A program made the translations under genes and the position numbers. Shown in pieces: positions 37,497-47,292 of a stretch of 64,000 bases of DNA (position 1 is its first letter; each line of letters begins with the position of its first letter). The notes beneath the pieces are model-generated. The model searched no databases. It was not told where the DNA came from and saw nothing but the letters and a program-made list of their open reading frames with translations. The stretch spans positions 1-64,000 of the forward strand of contig NZ_JXOK01000046.1 in the NCBI RefSeq assembly GCF_000830505.1, in the 5' to 3' direction. This DNA is from Vibrio mytili. GTDB taxonomy: Bacteria; Pseudomonadota; Gammaproteobacteria; Enterobacterales; Vibrionaceae.

Positions 37497-40288
37497 ATGG
37501 CAAGTATTCCTGAAAATCCGTTGATTCTTATCGACGGTTCTTCTTACCTCTATCGCGCATTTCATGCCTACCTGGCACAATGAGCAATGGGGAAATCCCG
37601 ACCAATGCGGTTTATGGCGTAGTGAACATGTTGCGCAGCATGATGCGTCAGTTTGCCTCCGAGCGTATAGCCGTGGTTTTCGATGCGAAAGGAAAAACTT
37701 TCCGTGACGATATGTATCCAGAATACAAAGCCAACCGTCCGCCCATGCCGGATGATCTTCGCTGCCAAATCGAACCGTTGCACAATGTAATTCGTGCGAT
37801 GGGGTTACCTTTAATTTGTGTACCGGGTGTGGAAGCCGATGATGTGATTGGCACACTGGCTCATCAAGCGTCGCAAAAGGGTATGCCCGTACTAATCAGT
37901 ACTGGTGATAAAGATATGGCGCAGTTGGTAGATGATAACATTACGCTGATCAACACCATGACGAACGTTGTCATGGATAGAGAAGGGGTAGTGGAAAAAT
38001 TTGGTATCCCACCAGAGCTGATCATCGACTATCTGGCACTGATGGGCGATAAAGTGGATAACATTCCGGGTGTTCCGGGTGTTGGGGATAAAACGGCAAC
38101 GGCCTTGTTGCAAGGTATCGGCAGTTTGGAAAAGCTGTACGAAAACTTAGATGATATAGCCCCATTGGGTTTCCGTGGTTCTAAAACGATGGCAAAGAAA
38201 CTTATCGACAACAAAGAGAATGCAATGTTGTCTTACGAGTTGGCGACCATCAAACTGGACGTCGAGCTTGAAGAAACCCCAGAGTCGTTAGTTAAAGGTG
38301 AACCGAATAAAGATGAGCTGATTCAACTGTATGGACAGCTGACCTTTAAATCGTGGCTGAATGAGCTGTTAGAAGGTGGCTCAGGCTCGACGGAAGCGGT
38401 TGAACTCGCAGGCTCGACACAAGCTCATTCATCTTCTGCTCAGTCTGAGTTGGAAGCATCTGCAGTCACCATTGACCGCAGTCAGTATGTAACGATTTTG
38501 GATGAAGAGACGTTTAACGTATGGTTAGAAAAGCTTAAAGCCTCTGACCTGTTTGCATTTGACACGGAAACCGACAGCCTCAATTACATGGTAGCTAACC
38601 TCGTCGGTTTATCATTTGCCACCGAAGAAGGTGTTGCTGCGTATGTACCAGTTGCACATGATTACTTAGATGCGCCTCAGCAACTGGATCGCGATTGGGT
38701 ATTAGCGCAATTAAAACCAATCTTAGAGGATGAGTCTCAAGCCAAAGTGGGCCAGAACTTGAAGTATGATGCTTCTGTGCTCGCGCGCTATGACATTGAG
38801 ATGAAGGGCATTAAACACGACACCATGCTTGCTTCTTATGTCTATAACAGTGTGGGTGGCAAGCATGACATGGACAGCTTGGCGCTGCGCTTCCTGCAAC
38901 ACAGCTGCATCTCATTTGAGCAGATCGCTGGTAAAGGTAAAAACCAGTTAACCTTTAACCAAATCGAACTTGATCAAGCAGCACCTTATGCGGCGGAAGA
39001 TGCCGATATCACGTTACGTTTACATAACCGTTTGTTTGCCAACATTGAGCAAGATGAAAAGCTGAAATCAGTTTATGAAGAGATCGAAATGCCGTTGGTG
39101 CCAGTTCTCTCTCGCATTGAACGTACGGGTGTATTGATTGATGACATGAAGCTGAGTGCGCAGTCGGTAGAAATTGCCGCACGCCTTGAAGAGCTCGAAC
39201 AAAAAGCTTACGAGATCGCAGAGCAAGAGTTCAATATGAACTCACCAAAACAACTGCAAGCGATCCTGTTTGATAAAATGGGTTTGCCAGTTGTGAAGAA
39301 AACCCCTTCTGGCACACCATCGACCAATGAAGAAGTGTTACAAGAGTTGGCGTTGGATTATCCATTACCTAAGCTGATTTTGGAATACCGTGGCTTAGCG
39401 AAGCTTAAGTCAACATATACAGACAAGCTACCGAAGATGATCAACCCAACCACAGGGCGAGTGCATACGTCGTACCATCAAGCGGTAACCGCTACAGGAC
39501 GTTTATCTTCGACCGAACCAAATTTACAGAACATTCCAATTCGTAACGAAGAAGGGCGTCGTATTCGTCAGGCATTTGTTGCGCCTGCTGGATGCAAAAT
39601 TCTTGCGGTTGACTACTCGCAAATTGAACTGCGTATCATGGCTCACCTTTCCGGTGACCAAGCTTTGTTGGATGCCTTCCGTGATGGAAAAGACATTCAC
39701 ACCGCCACAGCTGCCGAAATCATGGGCATCGATATTGAGCAAGTGTCTAGCGAGCAACGCCGCCGAGCAAAAGCGGTTAACTTCGGCCTTATTTATGGTA
39801 TGAGTGCGTTTGGTTTAGCAAAGCAATTGGGTATCCCGCGCGGCGAAGCTCAGACTTATATGGATAAGTATTTCGAACGTTATCCAGGCGTTATGCAGTA
39901 TATGGAAGATACGCGCAGCACTGCAGCAGAAAAGGGGTATGTTGAAACCATTTATGGTCGCCGCTTGTACTTACCTGAAATTAAGTCACGTAACGGGATG
40001 CGTCGTAAGGCTGCGGAGCGTGCTGCGATCAACGCGCCGATGCAAGGTACCGCGGCAGACATCATTAAAAAAGCGATGCTTTTGGTGGCGGAATGGATTC
40101 AAGCTGAAGGTGATGGCCGAGTGAAGTTGTTGATGCAAGTACACGATGAACTGGTATTCGAAGTCGAAGAGTCAGCATTGTCCGAAATTGAAAGTAAAGT
40201 ACAGAAACTCATGGAATCAGCTGCCGAATTAAAAGTCCCTCTTGTTGCGGAAGCGGGGCATGGAGAGAGCTGGGATCAGGCTCATTAG
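37497..40288 (+). CDS. polA: DNA polymerase I, frame broken once near the start
   Basis: About 930 aa. The true start is ATG 37497 ([20 protein letters not shown]); the frame then breaks at CC 37571-37572, where one extra C restores [15 protein letters not shown]. From there 902 residues are uninterrupted: 5'-nuclease domain ([30 protein letters not shown]), 3'-5' exonuclease ([12 protein letters not shown]) and polymerase with motif A ([17 protein letters not shown]), motif B ([20 protein letters not shown]) and motif C (VHDELVFEV). All catalytic residues are present. The gene is nearly essential, so the break is almost surely an error. The RBS is weak. Confidence 0.95.
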
Positions 40289-40321
40289 TCACTTTTAAAG
40301 CAAAATGTTCAATTAAACATG

Positions 40322-40350
40322 AGCCAGCGCACAAACGCTGGCTTTTTTTT
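40322..40350 (+). terminator. polA terminator
   Basis: AGCCAGCG-CACAAA-CGCTGGCT followed by a run of eight Ts, 33 bases past the polA stop. Confidence 0.9.
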
Positions 40351-40428
40351 GATGTTAAAAAAGACGGGGAGTTCTGATGTTTAATGTTGCTTAATAAAAG
40401 TTTAATGAAAAAAAACTACAAAAATTCT

Positions 40429-40456
40429 TTGCAATTATGACTAATTGTTGTACATT
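40429..40456 (+). promoter_or_regulatory. Promoter of Spot 42 RNA
   Basis: TTGCAA (40429-40434), 16 bases, TACATT (40451-40456), 7 bases before the predicted first base. In E. coli this promoter is repressed by CRP; I see no clear CRP site here. Confidence 0.65.
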
Positions 40457-40463
40457 AATACTC

Positions 40464-40567
40464 GTAGGTACAGAGGTAAGATGTTCTATCTTTCAGACCT
40501 TTTGTTTCACGTTATTGGATTAGGCTGATTCAGCGCCCCAGTCAGTTTTTGACTGGGGCGTTTTTTA
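40464..40567 (+). ncRNA. spf: Spot 42 RNA
   Basis: Starts GTAGGTACAGAGGTAAGATG and continues TTCTATCTTTCAGACCTTTT, nearly identical to E. coli Spot 42. It ends in the terminator CGCCCCAGTCAG-TTTTT-CTGACTGGGGCG plus Ts. About 104 nt. It is downstream of polA, as in E. coli and other Vibrio. The Hfq-dependent RNA tunes carbon catabolism. The 5' end has GG where E. coli has GGG, perhaps another missing base in this sequence. Confidence 0.95.
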
Positions 40568-40619
40568 TTGGGCGAAAGAAAATTTTTTAGCTCAATTATG
40601 TTGAGGTTGCTTGGGCATG

Positions 40620-40644
40620 AAAAAAGGGAAGCAAGCGGCTTCCC
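40620..40644 (-). terminator. Terminator of the glycerate operon
   Basis: On the minus strand GGGAAGC-CGCTT-GCTTCCC is followed by TTTTTT (40625-40620). It lies 57 bases after the kinase stop at 40701. Confidence 0.85.
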
Positions 40645-40700
40645 TACATCATTGATTCATTCGTCGATCGCTGAAGAGCATTAACATCGCTGCGAGGCAT

Positions 40701-41834
40701 CTATTTCCTTAGCGAGTAGGTTTGGGCAATATTGCGCGATGTTTGCTCTACATTTTCAGCCGCTTCTTTCAAGGCTGTGGCGAGATCTGTTGCTCTATTT
40801 ACGACCGCAAAGACGGCATCAATACCGTGTGCGTGAACCACACTGCAATCGGACGACAAGCAACCAGCGATGCCAATGACAGGTAAGCCATATTGTTTCG
40901 CGCTACGGGCGACGCCAATCGGTGTTTTACCGTGAATGGTTTGACTGTCGATTCGGCCTTCTCCGGTAATGACTAAGTCAGCATCTCTAAGAACGTCACT
41001 AAGATTCACCGCATCCATGACAATGTCGATGCCCGGTCTTAGCTCTGCGTCTAATAGTCCAAGCAGCGCTGCGCCTAAGCCACCTGCTGCTCCCGCCCCT
41101 GCTATCTCTTTTACGTCTTTACCGAGTTGTGCTTTCATCACCTCTGCGTAATGGTTTAAGTTGTGATCAAGCTGCTCGACCATCTCTGGTGTCGCGCCTT
41201 TCTGAGGACCAAATACATGTGATGCGCCTTTCGGACCACATAGTGGGTTATCTACATCACAAGCGACTTCCAAACGAATATTTGCTAAACGAGGGTCGAG
41301 GTTTGAGGTGTCGATGGTTACTAAGTTCGCCAGTGCACCACCACCATGAGTCAGTGACTGACCAGCAGCATCTAGCATGCGAATGCCTAAGGCCTGAGCC
41401 ATACCTAAGCCGCCATCATTGGTTGCGCTGCCGCCAATACCAACAATGATATGCTCTACGCCACGATCAAGCACTGCTCGAATCAATTCACCAGTACCGT
41501 ATGTTGTTGTCAGTAACGGATTGCGGAACTCAGGTTCAACTAGGTGTAGACCGGATGCTGCCGCCATTTCAATAATGGCCGTTTTACCGTCGCCTAACAA
41601 GCCGTAGAAGCCTTCTACTTGTTGGCCAAGCGGGCCGGTGACGTGATGTGATACGATTCTTCCACCAGTCGCATCCACCAGGGATTGAACGGTACCTTCG
41701 CCACCATCTGCCATTGGCAATTTTATGTATTCCGCGTGAGGTAATACGTGTTTGAAACCTTTCTCAATAGAGGTTGCCACTTCCATTGCGGTCAAGCTTT
41801 CTTTATACGAATCAGGAGCAATTACAATTTTCAT
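40701..41834 (-). CDS. Glycerate kinase (GarK/GlxK type)
   Basis: 377 aa, glycerate kinase family 1. Family segments are IVIAPDSYKESLTAMEVA, PMADGGEGTVQSLVDATGG, GIGGSATNDGGLGMAQALG and LVITGEGRIDSQTIHGKTP. It phosphorylates glycerate to 2-phosphoglycerate (family property). It follows a GntP-type permease with 16 bases between, so the two form an operon for glycerate or a related acid. Confidence 0.93.
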   Translation of the reverse strand: MKIVIAPDSYKESLTAMEVATSIEKGFKHVLPHAEYIKLPMADGGEGTVQSLVDATGGRIVSHHVTGPLGQQVEGFYGLLGDGKTAIIEMAAASGLHLVEPEFRNPLLTTTYGTGELIRAVLDRGVEHIIVGIGGSATNDGGLGMAQALGIRMLDAAGQSLTHGGGALANLVTIDTSNLDPRLANIRLEVACDVDNPLCGPKGASHVFGPQKGATPEMVEQLDHNLNHYAEVMKAQLGKDVKEIAGAGAAGGLGAALLGLLDAELRPGIDIVMDAVNLSDVLRDADLVITGEGRIDSQTIHGKTPIGVARSAKQYGLPVIGIAGCLSSDCSVVHAHGIDAVFAVVNRATDLATALKEAAENVEQTSRNIAQTYSLRK

Positions 41835-41850
41835 TTTTTACCTCAATGCC

Positions 41851-43116
41851 TTAAACAAACAGACCGAATACACCAAACATCATCACTGAGACAAATGCGA
41901 TCATTAATCCAACCGCAGACTCATAAGGAATAAGTTTAAGACGCTCACGGATGTCCATATGTACCGCCCCACCTGTTGCATGGAAAAAGCTACCGTGTGG
42001 CATGTGATCTAATACGGTTGCACCAGAGTGAATCATGGCTGCGCCAGCAAGTGCAGGAACGCCAAGTTCGAGAATAGTGTGACTAAATACGTTTGACGCT
42101 ACCGCTGTACCTGCGGTAGTTGATGCGGTCGCAAGCGACATCATCGCACCAGAAATTGGAGCAAGTAGGTAAGAAGGTAAACCAGATGCGGTAAGAATAT
42201 CGATCAGACCGTCTTTAAGACCAGAGTTGGCGATAATACCAGCCAGTGTTCCTGTACCAAGAAGCATGACTGCAACAGGCGCCATACGGCTTAGGCCTGA
42301 TACTGCGAAATGGTTAGTGTCTTTGAAACGACCCATCACAACAGCACCAATAAGACCGCCTAACGGTAAGGCGATTAAAGGGTCGACGTTAATACCCGCA
42401 ATAGGACGAAGAGCGAGTAGGGCGATAGCAACCAGTGGGGCAATAATCGCAGCGGTGAAAGTCGGCAGTTTGCTATGATCGACCGCGACCACTTCACTTT
42501 CCGCGACTTTAGTGCCTTTGTTGACCAATTTTTTAGCGATGAAATAAGCCAGAATTAGACCACATAAACCCGGTACAACACCTGCTGCCATGACCGAAGT
42601 CAGCGGAACATCAAAGGCATCGGCGGCGGCAATCGCATTTGGGTTTGGCGACATGACGTTACCCGCTTTACCGCCACCGACCATAGCGAGCAAGATAGCG
42701 GTTTTTGAAATGTCCGCACGGCGAGCAATAGCGAGCGCAATAGGCGATACAGTAATAACGGCAACATCAACAAATACTCCGACAGCCGTCAGGATCATCG
42801 TTGCTAGCGCCAGAGCCAGCAGCGCTCGAGTTTCTCCGACCTTTTTGACAATAGTTTCTGCGATAGATGTGGCAGCACCAGATTCGATTAACACGCCAGC
42901 AAGAACACCGGCGGCCAGTATACGCAGAACGGCAGTAACAATGCCTTGAGCGCCACCAATCATTAAACCAACGGTTTCAGTGAGCGACACACCGCCAACC
43001 ACCCCACCAACTAGGGCACCGATGATCATACCGTAAGCTGGCGGCACTTTTTTCAGAATTAATGCTATCGCGACAACGAGTGCTGCGAGCGCGCCGAGAG
43101 TAGAGACTTCAATCAT
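41851..43116 (-). CDS. GntP-family permease, probably for glycerate or a sugar acid
   Basis: 421 aa with about 12 membrane helices, GntP/YgbN-like (VGVFVDVAVITVSPIALAIA, VMLLGTGTLAGIIANSGLKD). The usual substrates are gluconate, other sugar acids or glycerate, and the linked kinase favours glycerate. It is transcribed with the kinase, downstream of a CdaR-type regulator. Confidence 0.87.
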   Translation of the reverse strand: MIEVSTLGALAALVVAIALILKKVPPAYGMIIGALVGGVVGGVSLTETVGLMIGGAQGIVTAVLRILAAGVLAGVLIESGAATSIAETIVKKVGETRALLALALATMILTAVGVFVDVAVITVSPIALAIARRADISKTAILLAMVGGGKAGNVMSPNPNAIAAADAFDVPLTSVMAAGVVPGLCGLILAYFIAKKLVNKGTKVAESEVVAVDHSKLPTFTAAIIAPLVAIALLALRPIAGINVDPLIALPLGGLIGAVVMGRFKDTNHFAVSGLSRMAPVAVMLLGTGTLAGIIANSGLKDGLIDILTASGLPSYLLAPISGAMMSLATASTTAGTAVASNVFSHTILELGVPALAGAAMIHSGATVLDHMPHGSFFHATGGAVHMDIRERLKLIPYESAVGLMIAFVSVMMFGVFGLFV

Positions 43117-43244
43117 GTTCTATTTCCATAGTTGTAAGAATTATTTTTAGCCAAATATAGGGATTGAAGTAAAAAGCGTCTTTAGCCATTCGGACAAATA
43201 ACCCTGTTCAAATAGTTGTATTTTTGTAGGTTTGCACAAATCGA

Positions 43245-44396
43245 CTAGTTTTTATCAAAAAGAGTGATAGCCAAGTAAAGCTGTAATTTGTCATTTAACT
43301 TGTTGATTTTTAATGATGTAATTTGTTCGGTTTTTTCTAGTCGGTATCTGAGGGTATTTCTATGAATATGCAGAGTTTGGCAGGTCTGACATGCGTCACA
43401 ATTTTGGACAAAATACTCACTAACGGTGCGGATTAATACTCCCTTAGTGTCATATTTTTTCAATAAGTCATAAGGTTGGCGCAATTGTTCCGCTTTCCAT
43501 GGCTCTTCTAGGATAGAACTCATCAAAACGGGCAGTTTATGATCTTGATAAAAGAACACTTCACCCGGTTGATTACGAATCAACTGCATAGTCAATTGCG
43601 CCGTTTCATAAGATTTAGTTAAACCATCAACGCCTGAAAAGTACTCACCTAGAGCGATTTTTATCGAGAAGTTACTGAGTTTTTTCACCCGTCTTAGCAA
43701 CTGATTTATTCGCTTGGTCTCTACTTGCTTTGACCAGCCATCGTCTGTAAGAGAAATCGGTTTAAGAACCACAACTTCGTTTTTAGACACCGAAAGAATA
43801 CCCACTAAGTTATCTCGCTCTGGGTATTCCAATAAATGCACCAGTTGTTGTAGATGCTCTAAAGAGAACGTGTGATTTTTATCGGGGATGACTTTGACTA
43901 CCGCGGCTATTCTGGGCTGAGTTAAATCGAGTCCGAGCCTTTCTGCGATCGTGGTTAGCTGGTTATCATTAAGTCTCGCACCTCGGATTAACTGTAATAC
44001 CAGCTCTTCACGATGGCGTTTATTCCACTCGACTTGGGACATCAACGCCGCTTGCTCAACGATCAGTTCTGCCGTCATTTTCACTAACTCGCCATAGTGG
44101 CGTATTTGGTCTGGATTCCCAGAAATACCAATGACACCAATGATTCGTTCGAGATAGATAATAGGGAAGTTGATGCCAGGTTTGACGCCTTTAAGATGTA
44201 GAGCGGTTGCTTCATCAATGTCCACCACACGACACTCATTAATAGCAAGCACGGCTCCTTCGTGTTTTTGATGTAGTCGAGTTCGATCGCCTGAACCAAT
44301 GATTCTTCCTTTATCATCCATGACGTTGATAGAGTGAGGAATGATTTTCATTGTTCGTTTGACTATCTGATTGGCGATGGCCTCATTCAACTGCAT
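43245..44396 (-). CDS. cdaR: CdaR-family transcriptional regulator
   Basis: 383 aa. The N-terminal sugar-diacid recognition domain (about 1-135, with INVMDDKGRIIGSGD and VIGISGNPDQI) is followed by a GGDEF-like middle and a C-terminal PucR-type helix-turn-helix (CQTCQTLHIHRNTLRYRLEK). It activates glycerate or glucarate genes in enteric bacteria. It is separated by 128 bases from the permease and points the same way, so it probably controls both downstream genes. Confidence 0.85.
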   Translation of the reverse strand: MQLNEAIANQIVKRTMKIIPHSINVMDDKGRIIGSGDRTRLHQKHEGAVLAINECRVVDIDEATALHLKGVKPGINFPIIYLERIIGVIGISGNPDQIRHYGELVKMTAELIVEQAALMSQVEWNKRHREELVLQLIRGARLNDNQLTTIAERLGLDLTQPRIAAVVKVIPDKNHTFSLEHLQQLVHLLEYPERDNLVGILSVSKNEVVVLKPISLTDDGWSKQVETKRINQLLRRVKKLSNFSIKIALGEYFSGVDGLTKSYETAQLTMQLIRNQPGEVFFYQDHKLPVLMSSILEEPWKAEQLRQPYDLLKKYDTKGVLIRTVSEYFVQNCDACQTCQTLHIHRNTLRYRLEKTEQITSLKINKLNDKLQLYLAITLFDKN

Positions 44397-44784
44397 GTGA
44401 AATCCTATAGAGATTTATCTTTAGAGTAGTAGAACAATCATTGCATTCCCAAAGCACTTTGTCGCTACTGTAGATTCGATATCAAAGGGAAAGTCATTAT
44501 CTGGGTCAAAGCCATATGGTTTGATAGGGGGATTAGAGAAGAATATGATTGCTAGTTTACCGATAGAGGGCTGCTCGGCACAATATGACGAACGTAGGCT
44601 CAAATATCTACTTTTTGTCCAAGAGCGTTAGGTAGTATCGTCTGTAAATTTATTACAATCACACTATGGTTTATTCTCGAAAGAAACTAAGTTAGCTAAA
44701 AACATAAATGGTACTCTTGTAACCGTATGAATATAAATGTTTTTAGTGCAGATTGATGAAAGAAGGGAACAGTAGGAATACGCG

Positions 44785-44844
44785 ATGGACGTTTTTTATG
44801 CTATTGAAATGATGCAAAAGTTAGGTAATGCTTATTCAGCATAA
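44785..44844 (+). CDS. Candidate 19-residue peptide
   Basis: ATG at 44785 with AGGAA 7-8 bases upstream encodes MDVFYAIEMMQKLGNAYSA and stops at TAA followed by two further in-frame-adjacent stops. A strong terminator follows at 44878-44901, and no rightward gene lies beyond. It is therefore either a short mRNA or a dual-function small RNA. I do not recognise the peptide. The rest of the 44397-45050 gap shows only regulatory sequence. Confidence 0.45.
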   Translation: MDVFYAIEMMQKLGNAYSA

Positions 44845-44877
44845 TAATAACGACTACTACTATTTCTCTCCCGTTAT

Positions 44878-44902
44878 CCCCGCCAGGAAGGTGGGGATTT
44901 TT
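44878..44902 (+). terminator. Terminator after the 19-residue peptide
   Basis: CCCCGCC-AGGAA-GGTGGGG followed by ATTTTT. It shows that a rightward transcript ends here, although only the small peptide frame precedes it. Confidence 0.75.
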
Positions 44903-44996
44903 ATTATCTGTCGTCTAGGTTGTGAATAGTCGCTTAAGAAGTGAAACATAGAAGATAATGACTGTTGAATAAATGGGAAGTCTCGGGCGTATAAAC

Positions 44997-45020
44997 AAAA
45001 GCCCCACCAAATGGCAGGGC
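44997..45020 (-). terminator. engB terminator
   Basis: On the minus strand GCCCTGCC-ATTT-GGTGGGGC, with two G-T pairs, is followed by TTTT. It is 31 bases beyond the engB stop. Confidence 0.75.
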
Positions 45021-45050
45021 TAGCGCAGAAAATTTAACATTTTTTGTTAA

Positions 45051-45727
45051 TTAATCTTCATGATTTGAGTGCGGTGCTAACTCTGATGGGGTTACCAATT
45101 CGTCCTCTTCCATAAGGTGTGTCAATGCTGGCGCAAACCAAGTGTCCAGTTTGGCGCGCAACTGATCGACTCCTAAGCCCTTGAGAGAAGAGAAAACGTC
45201 TACAGCAACATCGCCACCGAATGTTTCCACTTGCTTACGAATTTTTAATAAAGTTTGCTTACGAGCACCACTTTTGAGTTTGTCTGCTTTAGTCAGCAGA
45301 ACTTGTACAGGAATGTGGCTATCGATTGCCCAGAAAATCATTTGTTGGTCGAGATCTTTCATTGGATGGCGAATGTCCATTAAGACCACCAAGCCCTTAA
45401 GGCATTGGCGTTTCTGCAGGTATTCACCGAGAGATTTCTGCCATTTGTTTTTCATCTCGATAGGGACTTGAGCAAAACCGTACCCTGGCAAGTCGACGAT
45501 GTGGCAACCGTCTTCAACTTTGAATAAGTTGATCAATTGGGTACGACCAGGCGTCTTAGATGTCTTGGCTAAACTTTTTTGGTTAGTTAGACGATTAAGT
45601 GCGCTCGATTTACCCGCGTTTGAGCTCCTGCAAACGCAATTTCGACACCTTCGTCCTCAGGTAAATGACGAATATCGGGTGCACTAGTGATGAAATGCGT
45701 GTTTTGGTAATGAATTTTTACGCTCAC
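45051..45727 (-). CDS. engB: Ribosome-biogenesis GTPase EngB (YihA), frame broken once
   Basis: About 225 aa. The true start is GTG 45727 (M-S-V-K-I-H-Y), with GGAG 6 bases upstream. The frame breaks near 45625, inside the P-loop: the sequence gives IAFAG, then shifts, where [14 protein letters not shown] is expected. A single missing base explains it. Downstream GRTQLINLF (G2), DLPGYGF (G3) and LTKADK (G4) are intact. EngB is essential in most bacteria, so the break is almost certainly an error. Confidence 0.92.
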
Positions 45728-45886
45728 TGTTAACTCCATCTCGACTTTGTGTAGTCGATTGATTACTTTTTTGTGAAATTGTGTAAAATAACCGTGCTCG
45801 GCATAAGGTCGCCTATTGTACCATGAGTGTACACGGTATGTTCATATTCCGTGGTACTGGAAGCTTGATAATTATAATGGAATGTC

Positions 45887-46504
45887 ATGAAGAAATTAGC
45901 GCTAATTTTGAGTCTTTTAGCCAGCTGCTCAGTATGGGCCCAAGGTAGTATTGAGGCTGGTAAAGCAAAATCACAAACTTGTGTTGCCTGCCACGGTGCA
46001 GACGGCAACAGTCTAATGGATATGTATCCGAAGCTTGCTGGTCAGCACGCTAAATATCTCGAGAAGCAGTTACAAGAGCTCAAGCTTGGGATGACCAGTG
46101 GAGGTAAGCAAGGTCGTTATGATCCCGTTATGAGTGGCATGGCAATGCCACTTACTGATGAGGATATTGCGGACCTTTCTGCATACTATTCTTCTCTACC
46201 AATTTCAGAAAACTCCACTCCTGAAGACGTAGTTGCTAAAGGTAAAGTACTGTATACCGCTGGGGATGCAGAGCGAGGTATCACCGCATGTATTGCCTGC
46301 CATGGTGCGCGAGGTAATGGTACCGAACTGTCAGGCTTCCCTAAGATTTCTGGTCAGCACGCGGCTTACGTCAAAGCTCAGTTGGAAAAATTCCGCGATG
46401 GAAGTCGTAATAACGACATGAACGGTATGATGCGTGATATCGCGAAGAAACTGACAGATGACGATATCGAAATTCTGTCGAAATACGTAGGTGGTCTGCA
46501 CTAA
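45887..46504 (+). CDS. Periplasmic di-haem cytochrome c4
   Basis: 205 aa. The signal peptide is MKKLALILSLLASCSVWA. Two haem sites, CVACHG (about residues 32-37) and CIACHG (about 130-135), sit in tandem homologous halves, with distal Met in PVMSGMAMPL and NGMMRDI. This is the layout of cytochrome c4, an electron carrier to terminal oxidases. It is divergent from engB, as in V. cholerae, and has its own terminator. Confidence 0.94.
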   Translation: MKKLALILSLLASCSVWAQGSIEAGKAKSQTCVACHGADGNSLMDMYPKLAGQHAKYLEKQLQELKLGMTSGGKQGRYDPVMSGMAMPLTDEDIADLSAYYSSLPISENSTPEDVVAKGKVLYTAGDAERGITACIACHGARGNGTELSGFPKISGQHAAYVKAQLEKFRDGSRNNDMNGMMRDIAKKLTDDDIEILSKYVGGLH

Positions 46505-46533
46505 CAGACCCATTGTTCGAGCAAATGATACAC

Positions 46534-46567
46534 AATGCCTCAGCACATTCGCTGAGGCATTTTTTTT
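46534..46567 (+). terminator. Cytochrome c4 terminator
   Basis: ATGCCTCAGC-ACATTC-GCTGAGGCAT followed by a run of seven Ts. Confidence 0.92.
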
Positions 46568-46720
46568 GTGATGTCCATCACTTTGGATACGGAGGCTCAC
46601 TGAGGCAGATTACGTCGCTGTTTGTAAGACATTTACCATGTATGCTGTCATATTCTTCTGAAGTGAAAAGCTAACATTATGATTTGTAATTCTTTTCTTT
46701 TTCTTACGTAAAATGCGTCC

Positions 46721-47120
46721 AGATTTTTGTTTCAGGTCGCTTGTGAGCTCCAATAGTTGGCGTAAAGTACAAAGTGTTCGCAAGAAGTGAGCGTAAGGAT
46801 TTCAGGCCATGGCTTAGGTCTACATGGAAGCAAGCAGGAAGCTTGTTGAGTAAAAATGGATTTCGGCGGGCAAGGAGCCTGCTGGATAGGGATGATCATC
46901 TCGTCTGACGGTTAAGACAGTGAAAGGGACCCGGCATAGGAAGTTGCCTAGAACACAGGAAGTGAAAGGATAGCCAAAATTCATCAGGGAGATGAAAAAC
47001 AATAGATTTGGCAGGGAAAGCTCGAAAAACAAAAGGACTCTTGATGCACCAATATTGTGCAGAAAAAATTTCGCCACTCGGGTGGCTTTAGAAAGCGACA
47101 GTTTATCTGTCGCTTTTTTT
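46721..47120 (+). ncRNA. CsrA-sequestering small RNA (CsrB/CsrC family)
   Basis: About 400 nt with roughly 14 GGA motifs, many in the AGGA/AGGGA form and in hairpin-loop-like contexts (46795-47037). It ends in a strong terminator (47095-47120) and contains no supportable reading frame. A -10 box TAAAAT (46709-46714) sets the 5' end near 46721. The position next to yihI and downstream of engB matches E. coli csrC. Such RNAs titrate CsrA and are induced by the VarS/VarA (BarA/UvrY) system. Which Vibrio paralogue (B, C or D) this is, I cannot say. Confidence 0.82.
47095..47120 (+). terminator. Terminator of the Csr RNA
   Basis: GCGACAG-TTTAT-CTGTCGC followed by seven Ts. Confidence 0.9.
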
Positions 47121-47292
47121 ATTGCTCTGATTTTGATTAATGGAGTCGGTCATCGGTGGCAACTCGTGGACAGAGAGTTTATACCACCCAGAATCGTTTT
47201 TTTTAACAAAAACTGATGAAAAAATACTCAGCAACACTCCAATCTGCGTCCAGTTTCTGGTATGTTTCGCATCCCTGTTTGAGGAAGTCAGC

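Noticed and set aside
46622..46637. VarA/GacA-type upstream site (TGTAAG...TTTACC) for the Csr RNA
   Set aside because: The half-site spacing is 2 bases shorter than the consensus and the second half is poor; not strong enough to list.
46820..47216. Small genes in the engB-yihI gap
   Set aside because: They overlap the GGA-rich Csr RNA, lack RBS and have unlikely composition.
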